A stretch of DNA of 64,000 nucleotides. Source: Diploptera punctata (taxonomy: Eukaryota > Arthropoda > Insecta > Blattodea > Blaberidae). Position 1 is the stretch's first letter, and each line of letters starts with the position of its first letter. Shown here in pieces: positions 1-10,185 of the stretch. A program made the translations under genes and the position numbers. The stretch lies in contig JASPKZ010004570.1 of NCBI GenBank assembly GCA_030220185.1, forward strand, positions 186,001 to 250,000, written 5' to 3'. Below the pieces are notes generated by a model, which saw nothing but the letters and a program-made list of their open reading frames with translations, did not search any database and was not told where the DNA came from.

Positions 1-245
1 TGCCAGTACGGCTTTTTTCAATGTTTTTATTATTAATTTCATACATCTCAATGATGGATAAATCATATTTGAAGAGAAAAATTATACGCTCAGACCGGGA
101 CTTGAACCCGGGATCCTTGGTTCTCTAAACCAAGTGCTCTACCACCTGAGCAAGTACTGATCTAAATGCAAATTTTTCTTTATATACATTGTAATTCCCG
201 CCCACCAAATGCCATGAAGCCTTTGCTTCTATCTTTGCAAATGGC
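1..245 (-). repeat. tRNA-like repeat unit, minus orientation
   Basis: One copy of a unit of about 290-300 bp that contains a tRNA-like segment (91-163, minus). That segment has a D-arm-like GCTCAGGTGGTAGAGC, a TTGGT/ACCAA anticodon stem and a perfect CCGGG/CCCGG T-stem around TTCAAGT. The 5' and 3' acceptor strands do not pair, so it is not a functional tRNA. It lies head to head with the next unit, meeting near 245. Confidence 0.75.
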
Positions 246-640
246 GGCTCAGGTAGCTCAGGTGGTAGAGCACTTGGTCTAGAGAACCATGGGTCCCAGG
301 TTCAAGTCCCGGTCTCAAAGTATAATTTCTCTTCAAATATGATTTATCCATCATTGAGATGTATGAAATGAATAATAAAAACATTGAAATAAAGTCGTAC
401 TGGCATTTATAATGTAATGTATAATTCCCAAATATGCCTTCTTAATAAGGAGCTGCTATTTGCAAAGATAGAAGCAAAGGCTTCATAGCATTTGGTGGGC
501 GGAAATTACAACGTATATAGAGAAAAATTTGCGTTTAGATCGGTACTAGCACAGGTGGTAGAGCAGTTGGTCTAGAGAACCAAGGGTCCTGGGTTCAAGT
601 CCCGCTCTGAGAGTATAATTTTTCTCTTCAAATATAATCA
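246..640 (+). repeat. tRNA-like repeat units, plus orientation (one full, one partial)
   Basis: Two direct tRNA-like segments (about 247-320 and 545-617) are spaced by roughly 300 bp. Both have A-box-like (CTCAGGTGGTAGAGC, or a variant) and B-box-like (GGTTCAAGTCC) motifs. The spacer matches that of the inverted unit at 1-245 and of the tandem units at 8683-9296. Confidence 0.75.
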
Positions 641-843
641 GTAGATAAAACAACCAATTTGTGTGGCTGATACATAGTGAACTTTTTAGTGGGTAAATTA
701 TGTCCAGAAGAACCCGGCAAATCTCATAGTCTGCATAGGAACATGCCAATATAACAACCAGTGGATTTCCATTGCAAGCAGCCACCCGAGTAGTGGCAGG
801 AAATGTCCAAACTCACCTCATGAACTCTGGAAGGCAGGTCTGA

Positions 844-1107
844 ATGCCCAGTTGGCAATCCCACAATCAGAATCGGAAGCTGTGTACTAATAACCCACAC
901 TTATTAAAATCCATTATTAAAGAAACCAGAATGAAAGCTAGCTGGCAGGACACTAAGATGGCAACATTTGCCATGAAACATGACACTCGAATTGGATATT
1001 GGAATGTACGAACAATGATGGAAGCAGCCAAGTTGCTACAGATTGAAGCAGAAATGACTCAATATAATATAGCAATATTAGAAATCAGTGAAGCTAGATG
1101 GAATTCA
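844..1107 (+). pseudogene. LINE 5' fragment, endonuclease N-terminus
   Basis: The open segment encodes IGYWNVRTMMEAAKL followed by an ILEISEARW block. It matches the G.WNVRT...GKL and L.ISE.RW motifs of the apurinic-type endonuclease of RTE-like LINEs (the 'craniofacial development protein 2-like' proteins of many animals). It stops abruptly where PLE sequence begins near 1108. It probably belongs to the same LINE family as the copies at 14765, 38105 and 48735, but only the 5' part is present so this cannot be shown. Confidence 0.7.
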
Positions 1108-2145
1108 CATAATAAATTTGGGAATTTTTACATTGAGGTTTTCTCTATAATCAAATGAATCGCGAATTCTTCTTACCCCATACATCTGTTTTTTTTAACA
1201 CAGAACTGCAGTATCAGAAAATACATCTTTTTCATCTTCAGCTGTTTTCACAACTGTCAATTTTTTTCTTTTGCTGCTAATTTTCTAAACTGCCACCTGG
1301 TGTACTTTTGAAGAACTTTGTAATCAAACTTGGTTCATCTAGAACCTCGAAGTTCATGGTTCTAGTATGTTTTTTTTATTGCATATTTTTTTCCCAAACT
1401 GTTAGTTCCAAAGGTTTAGATAAATGTTTCAAAAGTTTTGCTTCTTTTTCAATTCTATGATTCTCTAATAAACTATGTGCTGCTATAGCTGATTTTTCAA
1501 TTTCACCATTTTTTATGTTTCTAAAGTGTTCTTTTTGTGAGTGTCAAGTTCCTTTTTGTTTTTCTTATATATACTTAATTGCAATCTTTGCAATTAATTT
1601 GATAAATTCCAGATTTTTTATTGTCTGGGGTGTTAACTTTTTTATTAGTTAACAGAAGATTATCCAGCCTGAATTAATTAATCAAAGCCAATGTTACATT
1701 AAATTTTTTGAAAATCTTTTGAAATTTGTTATGAACTTCTGGATGGTAAGTAAATTTCTTGAATTTTTAATCTTTCTTGAAATGATGTTGCAGAGAGGTG
1801 TATTCATGTAACCTTTTTTGTTTAAATGTCCTCTTTATTATGTCTTCATCAAAGTCATTTACATTAGTTATGTGTACAATATGATTATATTCATTTTCAA
1901 AATCCTCTACATTAACTGGAATATTTATTAATCTAGGCCTATGTAATACACTGTTGAAAATTGCATGTTAATGTGAAACATGATTAAAACCTGAAGATTT
2001 TATGTAGTTATTGGTATGAGTGTCTTTCCTATAAATGTTAAATTCAATTATTTGCAGTTGCTCTGAATTGAGTCTTTCCTATAAATATTAAATTCAATTC
2101 TTTGCAGTTACTCTGATTTGAATTGCAAAGATGCTTTTAACGGTA
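1108..2145 (-). mobile_element. Penelope-like element fragment 1
   Basis: Read on the minus strand, this degenerate coding region has the PLE reverse-transcriptase end (an EFNIYRKDTHT motif near 2040), then the GIY-YIG nuclease start (KKSGIYQI.CKDCN near 1600-1640). A tail follows with the hammerhead-like core CTGAAGATGA near 1240. Stops and frameshifts are scattered throughout. The tail end lies to the left and abuts the LINE fragment. Confidence 0.75.
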
Positions 2146-3058
2146 CCCACAGCATATCTTGAGAAGGAAGTACCTGTTAAAGCTGCTACCAAAGTTCAAG
2201 TGAACTTATATCTGATGATGGTCAGATTATTGTGTCACATCTCTGATTCAACCCATGGACCAAGGTGCGATAGCTAGTGTTAAACAACATTATCGCACCA
2301 ATCTTGTATGAAGCCTAATACACGAGGGAACTGACGTCACATTTTGGAAATCTTTAAATGTGCTACATTGTTAGATGCCATTTATAGAATTTGTAGGACA
2401 TGCGAAAAAGTGAAACGAATCACAATAGAATGATCATGGAATAAACTCATGCCACCTAAGAATGAAGATTTTGCAGGTTTTACTTCCGAAAATTGTGACG
2501 ATGCTACAATTAAAGCTCACTTGTTGAAAGTTGCTGGCTGTGAAAACGTGGATGAAGAATATGGTTGCTAAGTGACATGTGTGAACCCAGCTTTGAAACA
2601 TTGAATGACGCAGGTATTGTCAACAAAGTGCATAGGGAGGGGAAGTTGAAAGTAAAGACGAAAATACAGCGGCGCTTGAAAACAAAATTAGCCACATAGA
2701 AGTATTAAAATGTATAGACGTTTTATTAGAATATAAGGGACATAATTCATTTGATTACATTGAGTTTTAAGCGTTAGGAAAATAAGAACTGTAAACAGAA
2801 AGAGTGTAAACGATAAATTGAAGCAGAGGAAAAATATCAGACTTCTTGAGTAAAAACATGGTTTCAACAAAGATTTGTGGTCCCTATACACAAATTTTGC
2901 TCTAAGTGCAACAGTTTTTTAATTACAGTACTGTAATAAATACTGTATTTGCATGTTTATTGTTAGAATAACTTAGTTGGATTATCCATGTTTTTCGATT
3001 TTCCATGCATGTCTCGGTCCCAATTAACACAGATAATTGGGAGTTTGCTGTATGTGTA
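2146..3058 (+). mobile_element. pogo/Tigger-like DNA transposon remnant
   Basis: On the plus strand the segment SLIQPMDQGAIASVKQHYRT (about 2244-2306) matches the QPMDQG block in the DDE domain of pogo/Tigger transposases. It is followed by WNKLMP near 2440. The right end, TACAGCAAACTCCCAATTAT on the minus strand at about 3040-3058, resembles a Tigger terminal repeat. The left half is missing. Confidence 0.65.
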
Positions 3059-3097
3059 TTATTTCTGTACATTCCAAATTCTAACTTGCTTTTTTTT

Positions 3098-4110
3098 TAA
3101 TATAATAAATTTGGGAATTTTTAACATTATGAGGTTTTATTCATAAGAATCAAATGAATAGTGACTTCTTACCTCATACTTCTATGTTTTTTAAACACAG
3201 CACCGCGCGACCATCGTCACCATCATCAGCTGTTTTCACGACTCAATTTTTTCTTTTGTCGGTATTTATCCAAACTGCCATCTGGTGTTCTTTTGAAGGA
3301 ATCATTTTCTAAACTGCCATGTGTTGTATTTTTGAAGAACTTTGTAATCAAGCTTGGTTTGTCCGGAATCCAAAGTTCATGGTTCTAGTATGGTTTTTTT
3401 ATACATATCTTTTCCCAAACTGTTAAATCCAAAGGTTTGGATAGATGATTCCAAAGTTTTGCTTCTTTTTCAATTCTATGATTCTCTAATAAACTATGTG
3501 CTGCTTTAAGCTGATTTTTCAATTTCTCCATTCTTTATGTTTCTTTTTACGAGTGTGTTCTTTTTACGAGTTTCCAAGTTCCTTTTTGTTTTTCCTACAT
3601 ATGTATCCTATTGCAATCTTTGCAATCAATTTGATAAATTCCAGATTTTTTGTTGTCTGGGGTGTTAACTTTATTATTAGTTAACAGATTACCCAGGCTG
3701 AATTTGTTAATTGGAGCCAATGTTATATTAAATTTTCTGAAATTTTTTTTTTTGAGATTTATTATGAACTTCAGGATGGTAAGTAAATTTCTTGAATTTT
3801 TCATCTTTCTTGGAATCATGTTGTAGGGTGGTGTATTCCTGTAACCTTTTCTGTTGTTTAAATTTCTTTAATTTATTCTTTATTATGTCTTCATCAAAAC
3901 CATTGTACATATTGTGCAAAATCATATAGTACAAAATCATATTGTACATATTGCTAAACAGTTTTTTCCGATCGACATAACATCAGTCGCCAAGAAAGTG
4001 CTGAAGATGAGACCATTATGGTCTCGAAATCGCGATCTACTTAGAAAATTTATATGAGGAGAGGTAAGAAACATTTAATTTCACCATAATACCTCATAAT
4101 TTTTATTAAC
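3098..4110 (-). mobile_element. Penelope-like element fragment 2 with inverted tail
   Basis: Positions 3098-3960 (minus) encode PLE C-terminal protein pieces: SGIYQIDCKDCNR of the GIY-YIG domain near 3615-3660 and IEKEAKLWNHLSKPLDL further on. The left end carries the tail with CTGATGATGG near 3230. At about 3960 the orientation flips, and a plus-strand PLE tail with a good hammerhead-like motif (3996-4042) runs to about 4110. The element is thus a partial foldback. Confidence 0.75.
3996..4042 (+). ncRNA. Hammerhead-ribozyme-like motif in PLE tail
   Basis: Outer stem AAGTG/TACTT (one G-U pair), core CTGAAGA (fits CUGANGA), one unpaired T, hairpin GAGACC..GGTCTC, then GAA, a short stem III ATC-GC-GAT and a predicted cleavage-site C. 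The order fits the type I hammerheads with a very short stem III that are known from Penelope-like elements. The extra T before stem II is non-canonical. Confidence 0.55.
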
Positions 4111-4114
4111 CATT

Positions 4115-4200
4115 TAATACATCTCAATGAAGGATAAATTACATTTGAAGACAAAAGTCCTGGGTTCAAAAACCATTCAGAGCATATATTTTTCTTTTAA
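4115..4200 (+). repeat. Fragment of the tRNA-like repeat beside a PLE tail
   Basis: The segment contains the characteristic ATACATCTCAATGAAGGATA on the same strand as the tail and TCCTGGGTTCAA, followed by CAGAGCATATATTTTTC. It is a rearranged, degenerate copy of the unit at 1-640. Confidence 0.5.
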
Positions 4201-4605
4201 TTTAATTAATTTGGGAATTTTAACATTATGAGGTTTCATTAACCTTTAAGCACCCAAGTTTAAATGGCCAGGTAGCGGCAGGCTGTCCGGGTTTAAATGT
4301 CCACCTAACTTTTAACTCCTTGGCTTACTATAACTTCGCTAATTTTATTAACTCATATTTTAAAATATATTGGGGTCACAAACATCAAACAACGTTTAAA
4401 GTGTTAAATATTATTGTAAATTCGGTGGTATTCACGGCAAAAACCCGTAGTAATATTTTATACTATAGAGAGAATTTTTAAATTCACGATAGTTACCAAA
4501 TAACTTTAGGGATTTTAGAGTGTTGTGAATCAGGTTAGAAGTGAAAACTATACAGTATATATTTAGGTATATTCCAACCCTCGTTCATTCTTTTGTTTAG
4601 AATTT

Positions 4606-5550
4606 GTGTTATGTTGCCTCCGGTCAGTTTTCCCCCAAAGCAGAAAAGCTTTGAAAAAAAAAACAGATCACATTCCACCCACAGCCCATACGGTATTCAT
4701 TCATAGTTTTGAGACTCAGAGTGAAGTTTACGATATGTCTGGTACAAAATCACTACGTTCTGCTGAATACAAGAAATTCTCGGACTGTGACAATGACAAA
4801 GACGATAAAAATGATAATCACGAGCTACAATCAACTGACACTTATACCTGTAAGACACCTGTCTTACGGGTAGGGTCTTGGGTTCGTGAAACTAAAATTG
4901 ACAGTGAAGAAAACTGTACTCTTCTCCCTGACATGACAGAATCAGAAATGTACCTTTTTCTTGGCCAAATTATTATAATGGGATATGACGTGAGATAGTA
5001 AGACCTAAGAGAAAAAGGATGCTTTATATAATCTAAGAATAATAATAATAATAATTCCATGATGCGACAGGCCTAGAAGGCCCTTAGCCTACCAGCTGGC
5101 TGCTGGCCTCACACCTGCATGTGTCAATCACAAAGGTAGATGATCATCTAGCCAGTGTATGGGTGACATGTGATCAGCATGTCCAGTTCCTCAGCCGTTA
5201 TAGCTGGATTTCTCAACCAAGAAATTATTTTTTCATTTGTTAGATTTGACCATTCAAAACAGTTTTCTTCTTCTGACTTCATTGGTGCCAAAACAACACA
5301 TAGAGACGTAGACTTGTCAGAGACATTTTGGAACAGGCTGGTAGAACACCCTATAGACGACTCCCTGGTAGACCTAGTATATTCAGTATAGACATTTCGT
5401 GACTTGAAGTTAACTTTAGTCTACATTGGCCAGTAGCTTTACAAAGAGTAATTTGTCGTGTGTGTTCGGCACAGGGAATCAGAAAAGTGTGATGTCGGTT
5501 TGAGTACTGGTGATTGTTTTGAGACTTATCACACAAAAACAAACCTTTAA
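4606..5550 (+). pseudogene. piggyBac transposase remnant
   Basis: Positions 4606-4998 form a 130-codon reading frame with an acidic region (DCDNDKDDKNDN) followed by DMTESEMYLFLGQIIIMGY, matching the start of the DDE_Tnp_1_7 domain (ELY.FLG..IIMG). Near 5440-5550 the C-terminus is visible as a Cys-rich segment (ICRVCSAQG, then KCDVGLSTGDCFETYHT) ending in stop codons; this resembles the cysteine-rich domain of piggyBac transposases. The catalytic middle is deleted and an unrelated repeat is inserted at about 5040-5235. Confidence 0.7.
5040..5235 (+). repeat. Interspersed SINE-like repeat inside the piggyBac
   Basis: An AATAATAATAATAATAATTC run is followed by a GC-richer block (CGACAGGCCTAGAAGGC ... 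CAGCCGTTATAGCTGG) unlike its surroundings and unlike piggyBac coding sequence. It resembles an insect interspersed repeat whose family I cannot name. Confidence 0.45.
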
Positions 5551-6465
5551 TAAACGAATGCTATATTTACATTATGTTGCCAAGCATCTCATAACCCTGA
5601 AAAAAGGTATGTAACAAAAGTAGTATTATCCAGTATAATTTCAAGCAACCAAACAGGTCCGCCTACTCAGAACCCATACGCTGGGTCTGCGGGCAGACTG
5701 GACGTATAATTTAAAACCCAGCATATGGGCTCGTGGGCATTTAAAGGTTAATAAGAATCACGTGAATCGTGAATTCTTACCTCATACCTGTATGTTTTTT
5801 TTAACACAGCACCGCGGTATCAGCAAACAACCTTCACCATCGTCAGCTGTTTTCACAACTGTCAATTTTTTTTTTGCCGGTAATTATCCAAACTGCCATC
5901 TGGTGTTCTTTTGAAGGAGTAATTTTCTAAACTGCCATCTGGTGTATTTTTGAAGAACTTTGTAATCAAGCTTGGTTCGTCCGGAATCTCGAAGTTCATG
6001 GTTCTAATATGTTTTTTTAATATATACCTTGCCCAAACTGTTAAATCCAAAGGTTTAGATAGATGTTTCCAAAGTTTTGCTTCTTTTTCATTTCTATGAT
6101 TCTCTAAAAACTATGTGCTGCTATAGCTGATTTTTCAATTTCTCCATTTTTTATGTTTCTAAAGTGTTCTTTTTTACGAGTTTCCAAATTCCTTTTTGTT
6201 TTTCCTATATATATCCTATTGCAATCAATTTGATAAATTCCAGATTTTTTTGTTGTCTGGGGTGTTAACTTTATTATTAGTTAACAGAAGATTACCCTCC
6301 TATGGTGCTGTGTTTAAAAAAACATAGAAGTATGAGGTAAGAAGAATTCACGATTCATTTGATTTTTATATATATTTTACTGTTCAAATATAATACCTCA
6401 TAGTGTTAATTATTAAAAAGTTAATTTATTTCCATTTTAATTTATTTCTAAATATCCCAATTTAC

Positions 6466-6670
6466 CTGAGCATTTTTTCTTTTGTTAGGAGGCACATATT
6501 TTCCTCCATCTGCGCTTCCTCCTCCCATCCCTGATCCTTGGTTTTCTGGGGGTCTCACTACAGCTGCAAATCGTTCCTCCTCGTCTCCATTTTCTAGATC
6601 CATACGTGCTTTGTAGCTTGGATTTGATTCTATTTCACTTGCTATCTTTGCAGCCTTTGCTTCAGCATCC
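6466..6670 (-). CDS. Atx2: Ataxin-2 exon 6 (residues 203-271, end of LsmAD; last visible exon)
   Basis: Sixth coding exon. The acceptor is CATTTTCAG and the donor CAG|GTAAAT, ending in phase 0. It encodes [20 protein letters not shown], then [20 protein letters not shown], a glycine-rich [11 protein letters not shown] stretch and [12 protein letters not shown]. The A..IA.EIE....[15 protein letters not shown] block is the C-terminal half of LsmAD, and KYVPP..RK is the conserved motif after it. The gene must continue to the left; no further exon was recognised between 1 and 6465, so the next intron is longer than 6.4 kb. Confidence 0.95.
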
Positions 6671-6779
6671 CTGAAAATGATCAATGTTATTGAATTACCA
6701 ATATATCTTTCACAATTTTATATTGAAGCATGCTGTATTTTCAGTTTGTTTGATTATTATATAGTAATTACTGAATTAC

Positions 6780-6913
6780 TTATAATCTTTGGTGTCTTTT
6801 TTCTGTAGCTGCAATGTGTAACCTTCAAGGGAAGGTTGGAATGAAGTCTGAACTCCATAGACTTGTTCATTTTTCCTAAACATCTCTTGAACATCCCATC
6901 CCGTGCATCCATT
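6780..6913 (-). CDS. Atx2: Ataxin-2 exon 5 (residues 159-202, start of LsmAD)
   Basis: Fifth coding exon. The acceptor is ATTTTTCAG; the donor follows GAT TAT AA with GTAATT, leaving two bases of a lysine codon. It encodes [20 protein letters not shown] and continues through [12 protein letters not shown]. The GWD..EMF..NE..YGV..S...SLE.YT.QL pattern is the N-terminal half of the LsmAD (Lsm-associated) domain found only in the ataxin-2 family, thought to carry trafficking signals. The intron to exon 6 is only 109 bp. Confidence 0.95.
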
Positions 6914-6961
6914 CTGAAAAATAAACAAAATTATTGTTAAAAGTGATCCCATTACATACAT

Positions 6962-7193
6962 GCCTTAGGAGGCCCCTGGGTTAGATTATGGCTTGGATAT
7001 TTCTACACAACTGACACTAAAAGTCAGCATGATTGCCACCTTTAACTCCAGAACAAACATTCAATACTCCTTTCTGTTAAGGTTGAGTCAATCCCAGGGC
7101 CAGAAGGTTCAGGTCAGTTTAAAAATCCTGACCCCATTAGGACTCAAACCCCACATCTTCTTGCCCAACTAAGCTACAGCATACCCCAAACAA
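6962..7193 (-). mobile_element. tRNA-derived SINE, family A (diverged)
   Basis: Matches the better copies at 39999 and 50250: a GGAGGCCC start, AATCCTGACCCC, and a degenerate tRNA head on the minus strand ending in ACCCC. It lies in Atx2 intron 4, close to exon 5. Confidence 0.65.
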
Positions 7194-7432
7194 AATTATT
7201 AGCATTACACAGTCAAACCTACCTCAATGGCCACCTTCATTTAGCAGTCACCTCAATAAAGGACAATTTTTTTTTTCTCTGAAACGGATTAATTTTCCCA
7301 TAAAGCCCATGTTAACACCCCCCCCCTCTCTCTCTAATGGCCTCCTCACACCATGGTCAGCATCCACACCAATTTACAGGCATGGCAACATGCAAGCACT
7401 GTGATAGATCTTAGTTACAGCAATTTTTTAAA

Positions 7433-7808
7433 CGTCCACCGCTGTGGTCTCGGGGTAGCATGCTGCCTTGTCACGCAGCGGGCCCAGGTTTGATCCCCGG
7501 TCGGGACAGTTTTTCTGGGTGAGGTTTTACCTCACCTGTAAGACAAATGTCAGAAAAACTTTAAGGCCCAAACGGTCCCCGAAATCATATGGCCATCGCA
7601 ATCATCATCATTCATATTCATCTTAGGTTAAGCTTAGGATTAGGGACTCTCCTGGCGCACCATTATCATCACTCATCATATCATCAGGGCAATGTAACCC
7701 TGCCTTCCAGGCGCCCCAACCTCAGAAGTGGGTTACAAGTATGCCATGCCAGGAGAGAAACCAGGAATGTCGAAAGACAAACCTGGGGCATTTGAAAAAA
7801 AAAAAAAA
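7433..7808 (+). mobile_element. tRNA-derived SINE, family C, with poly(A) tail
   Basis: The head CCACCGCTGTGGTCTCGGGG (A-box region) and AGGTTTGATCCCC (B box) are tRNA-like. The body has GAGGTTTTACCTCACCTGTA. The copy ends in a run of 14 A at 7795-7808 and includes a 3' segment not shared with the other family C copies. Confidence 0.7.
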
Positions 7809-8682
7809 CAATTTCTGAAACTACATAACATTTAATTTCAATCACATAAAATTACATAAATTTCAGCAATTTGTATAACATACAAGAGAGAATATAAGAA
7901 ATTGAGGATTTCAAGATATGGGAGCTCAGTTATTTAAGAAAAGTTATGAGTTTTTAATAAACTTTTCTTTTCAAATCTCCATGGTGTGACAAAACTTGAT
8001 GGACCTCAGCCTATCAGCCAGCAGAGTGATCACTGGATCGAAAAAAAATTGATAGTCAATATTATTATTTTTTAAAATTAAATACTTGATTTCACATACA
8101 GAGTTTACTACATAAATGCTTCTTACGCAGTTCTTAAAAATTTATGAATGAGTTGGAGAAAATATTTTTTAATATCTCACCTCATAAAGTTGTGTGTTTT
8201 CATGATACCGCCTTCAAAAGTAATTTTTTTAACTTTCATCTTCAGTCAATGTCAAATTCTAACTGTCGAAATTTTGCCATTAACACCATCTTCCGAACTG
8301 CCATCTGATCTAGATTTTATGAACTTGGAGATCAAATTATTCTGATTGGGAATTTCAAAATTCATGACTATATTTATTTTTCTGAATGCATATATTTTCC
8401 CAAATTGTTAATTCCACAAAGGATTCTCTAAATATTTTAAAAGTTTAGTTTCTCTTTCAATTTTGTTATTCTCTGGCAAACTATGAACCACAATTGCCGA
8501 TTTTTCAATTTCACCATTTTTAATTTTCTAAGGTATTGTTTCATACAAGTTTCCATACTAATTTTAGGTTTTCCTATATATACTCTCTTGCAGTCATTGA
8601 GACTATTTTGATAAATTCCAGAGTTTTACTATCTGGGACATTAACATTTCATTGGTAATTAGTAAATTTAAAAAACTCCATT

Positions 8683-9296
8683 GAGCGTATAATTTTTCTC
8701 TTCAAATATGATTTACCCATCATTGAGATGTATGAAATTAATAATAAAAACATCGAAAAAAGCCGTACTGGCATTTATAATGTAATGTATAATTCCCAAA
8801 TATGTCTTCTTAATATAGGAGCCGCCATTTGCAAAGATGGAAGCAAAGGCTTCAAATCATTTGGTGGGCGGGAATTACAACGTATGTAGAGAGGAATTTG
8901 CGTTTAGATCGGTACTTGCTCAGGTAGCTCAAATGGTAGAGCACTTGGACTAGAAAACCAAGGGTCCCGGTCTGAGCGTATAATTTTTCTCTTCAAATAT
9001 GATTTATCCATCATTGAGATGTATGAAATTAATAATAAAAACATTGAAAAAAGCCGTACTGGCATTTATAATGTAATGTATAATTCCCAAATATGTCTTC
9101 TTAATATAGGAGCCGCCATTTGCAAAGATAGAAGCAAAGGCTTCAAAGCATTTGGTGGGCGGGAATTACAACGTATGTAGAGAGGAATTTGCGTTTAGAT
9201 CGGTACTTGCTCAGGTAGCTCAAATGGTAGAGCACTTGGACTAGAAAACCAAGGGTCCCGGTCTGAGCGTATAATTTTTCTCTTCAAATATGATTT
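8683..9296 (+). repeat. Tandem 291-bp tRNA-like units (two full, one partial)
   Basis: Units start at GAGCG at 8683, 8974 and 9265, giving an exact 291-bp period. The two full copies differ at about four positions. Each tRNA-like part keeps the D arm and anticodon stem (TTGGA/ACCAA-type) but lacks the B box: the GGGTTCAAGTCCC part seen at 1-640 has been lost between TCCC repeats. Confidence 0.85.
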
Positions 9297-9434
9297 TTAA
9301 AATATATTTACAAAATGTATTTCATCAATTACAAAAATTAATTGTCTGTATCACTTTGTCCTTGAGGCAATCCTCTAATGAGGAAAGTTTTATATAATAA
9401 AAACTGTTGAATATTGCTTATTTATGTGCAATAT

Positions 9435-9561
9435 GAAACAGATTCTTCATTACAAACCACTAGAACGAAGAAATGTTGGAAGACCCAGTAAAAGATGGAC
9501 AAACCAATTCTAACATAAGATTGGAACAGACCAGCAGGTCTAATCCTTGAAGCTGATGATG
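9435..9561 (+). mobile_element. LINE 3' end (RTE-like, GATGAT tail)
   Basis: Encodes the C-terminal GRPSKRWT-like motif (AATGTTGGAAGACCCAGTAA) and ends GCTGATGATG. It is flanked by an 11-bp target duplication ATGTGCAATAT (9424-9434 and 9562-9572) and lies within PLE sequence. Confidence 0.75.
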
Positions 9562-9869
9562 ATGTGCAATATTATTAAAATCTGAAGATTTAATGTAATT
9601 TTCTGTATGGGTATCTTTCCTGTGTATACTGAATTCAATCTTTTGTTGCTGTTCATTCCTAATTAGAAATTTTCAAGATTTGTCACACCATGGAGATTAA
9701 AAAAAAAGTTTATTAAAAACTCGTAACTTTTCTCAAATAACTGAGCACCCATATCGTGAAATTCTAAATGTCTTATATTCTCTCCCTATGTCATAAAAAT
9801 TGCTGAAATGTGTCATTTTATGTGATGGAAATTAAATGTTATGAAGTTTCAAAACTGTTGTAACATAAC

Positions 9870-10177
9870 TAGAGTCCGGATTTGTATGTAATTACATATT
9901 TTTTCCTTGATATGTTCTTTCTTAATAGGCAAAAATGTTGATGATTCACATAAATTGAGACCTTATACTCAAGTTTGATATTACATATTTTTACATATTT
10001 TACTCATTACTACATAATTATTACAATATTACACAAAATGTTCTTCAAATATAAGTTCACAAAATTTTTATGTACAGTAATAGTACACAGGTAAAATTTC
10101 TGTGTGATTTGTTCTTGACTTTGTTTGGAGGCTCATATGATTGACAGGTCAGTCATATAACTATATCACTCTATTTT
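9870..10177 (+). mobile_element. Solo hAT end, same family as 41977 and 58874
   Basis: TAGAGTCCGGATTTGTATGT followed by AATTACATATT resembles the terminal repeats of the other hAT elements here. No matching second end was found, so it is probably truncated; the right boundary is uncertain. Confidence 0.45.
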
Positions 10178-10185
10178 GTCTAGTC

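Larger units (their letters stand above)
4243..5747 (+). mobile_element. piggyBac-type element
   Basis: The element is flanked by TTAA on both sides (4239-4242 and 5748-5751). Terminal repeats begin CCTTTAAGCACCCA and CCTTTAAATGCCCA. It carries N- and C-terminal remnants of a piggyBac transposase but lacks most of the catalytic domain, so it cannot be autonomous. It sits inside PLE fragment 3. Confidence 0.85.
4201..6412 (-). mobile_element. Penelope-like element fragment 3, split by piggyBac, with inverted tail
   Basis: Positions 4201-4239 and 5752-6303 are one minus-strand PLE fragment cut by a piggyBac insertion. A paralogous uninterrupted site at 3110-3150 supports this. Coding traces include MNFEIPDEPSLITKFFKNTP near 5930-6000. 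The tail at about 5803-5851 (minus) has core CTGACGA but has lost a clean GAAA. From 6304 to 6412 the tail is repeated in the opposite orientation. Confidence 0.72.
7815..9866 (-). mobile_element. Penelope-like composite flanked by about 190-bp inverted repeats
   Basis: The segment at 7815-8005 recurs inverted at 9672-9866 with roughly 85% identity by eye. Between them lies a minus-strand PLE: RT-end traces at 9580-9660 (IEFSIHRKDTHTENYIKSS) and GIY-YIG/C-terminal traces at 8141-8682. The PLE is interrupted by a LINE 3' end (9435-9561) and by tandem tRNA-like units (8683-9296). Confidence 0.7.

Noticed and set aside
88..165. tRNA gene (anticodon AGA) on the minus strand
   Set aside because: D, anticodon and T arms fold but the acceptor strands do not pair, and the same segment recurs as a long dispersed repeat, so it is tRNA-like, not a tRNA gene.
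1..6465. Seventh Atx2 exon
   Set aside because: No segment with ataxin-2-like proline/serine-rich or PAM2 coding and proper splice sites was found; the interval is repeat sequence.
8683..9296. CRISPR-like or satellite array
   Set aside because: Only two full 291-bp units with no spacer pattern; a eukaryotic tandem repeat explains it.
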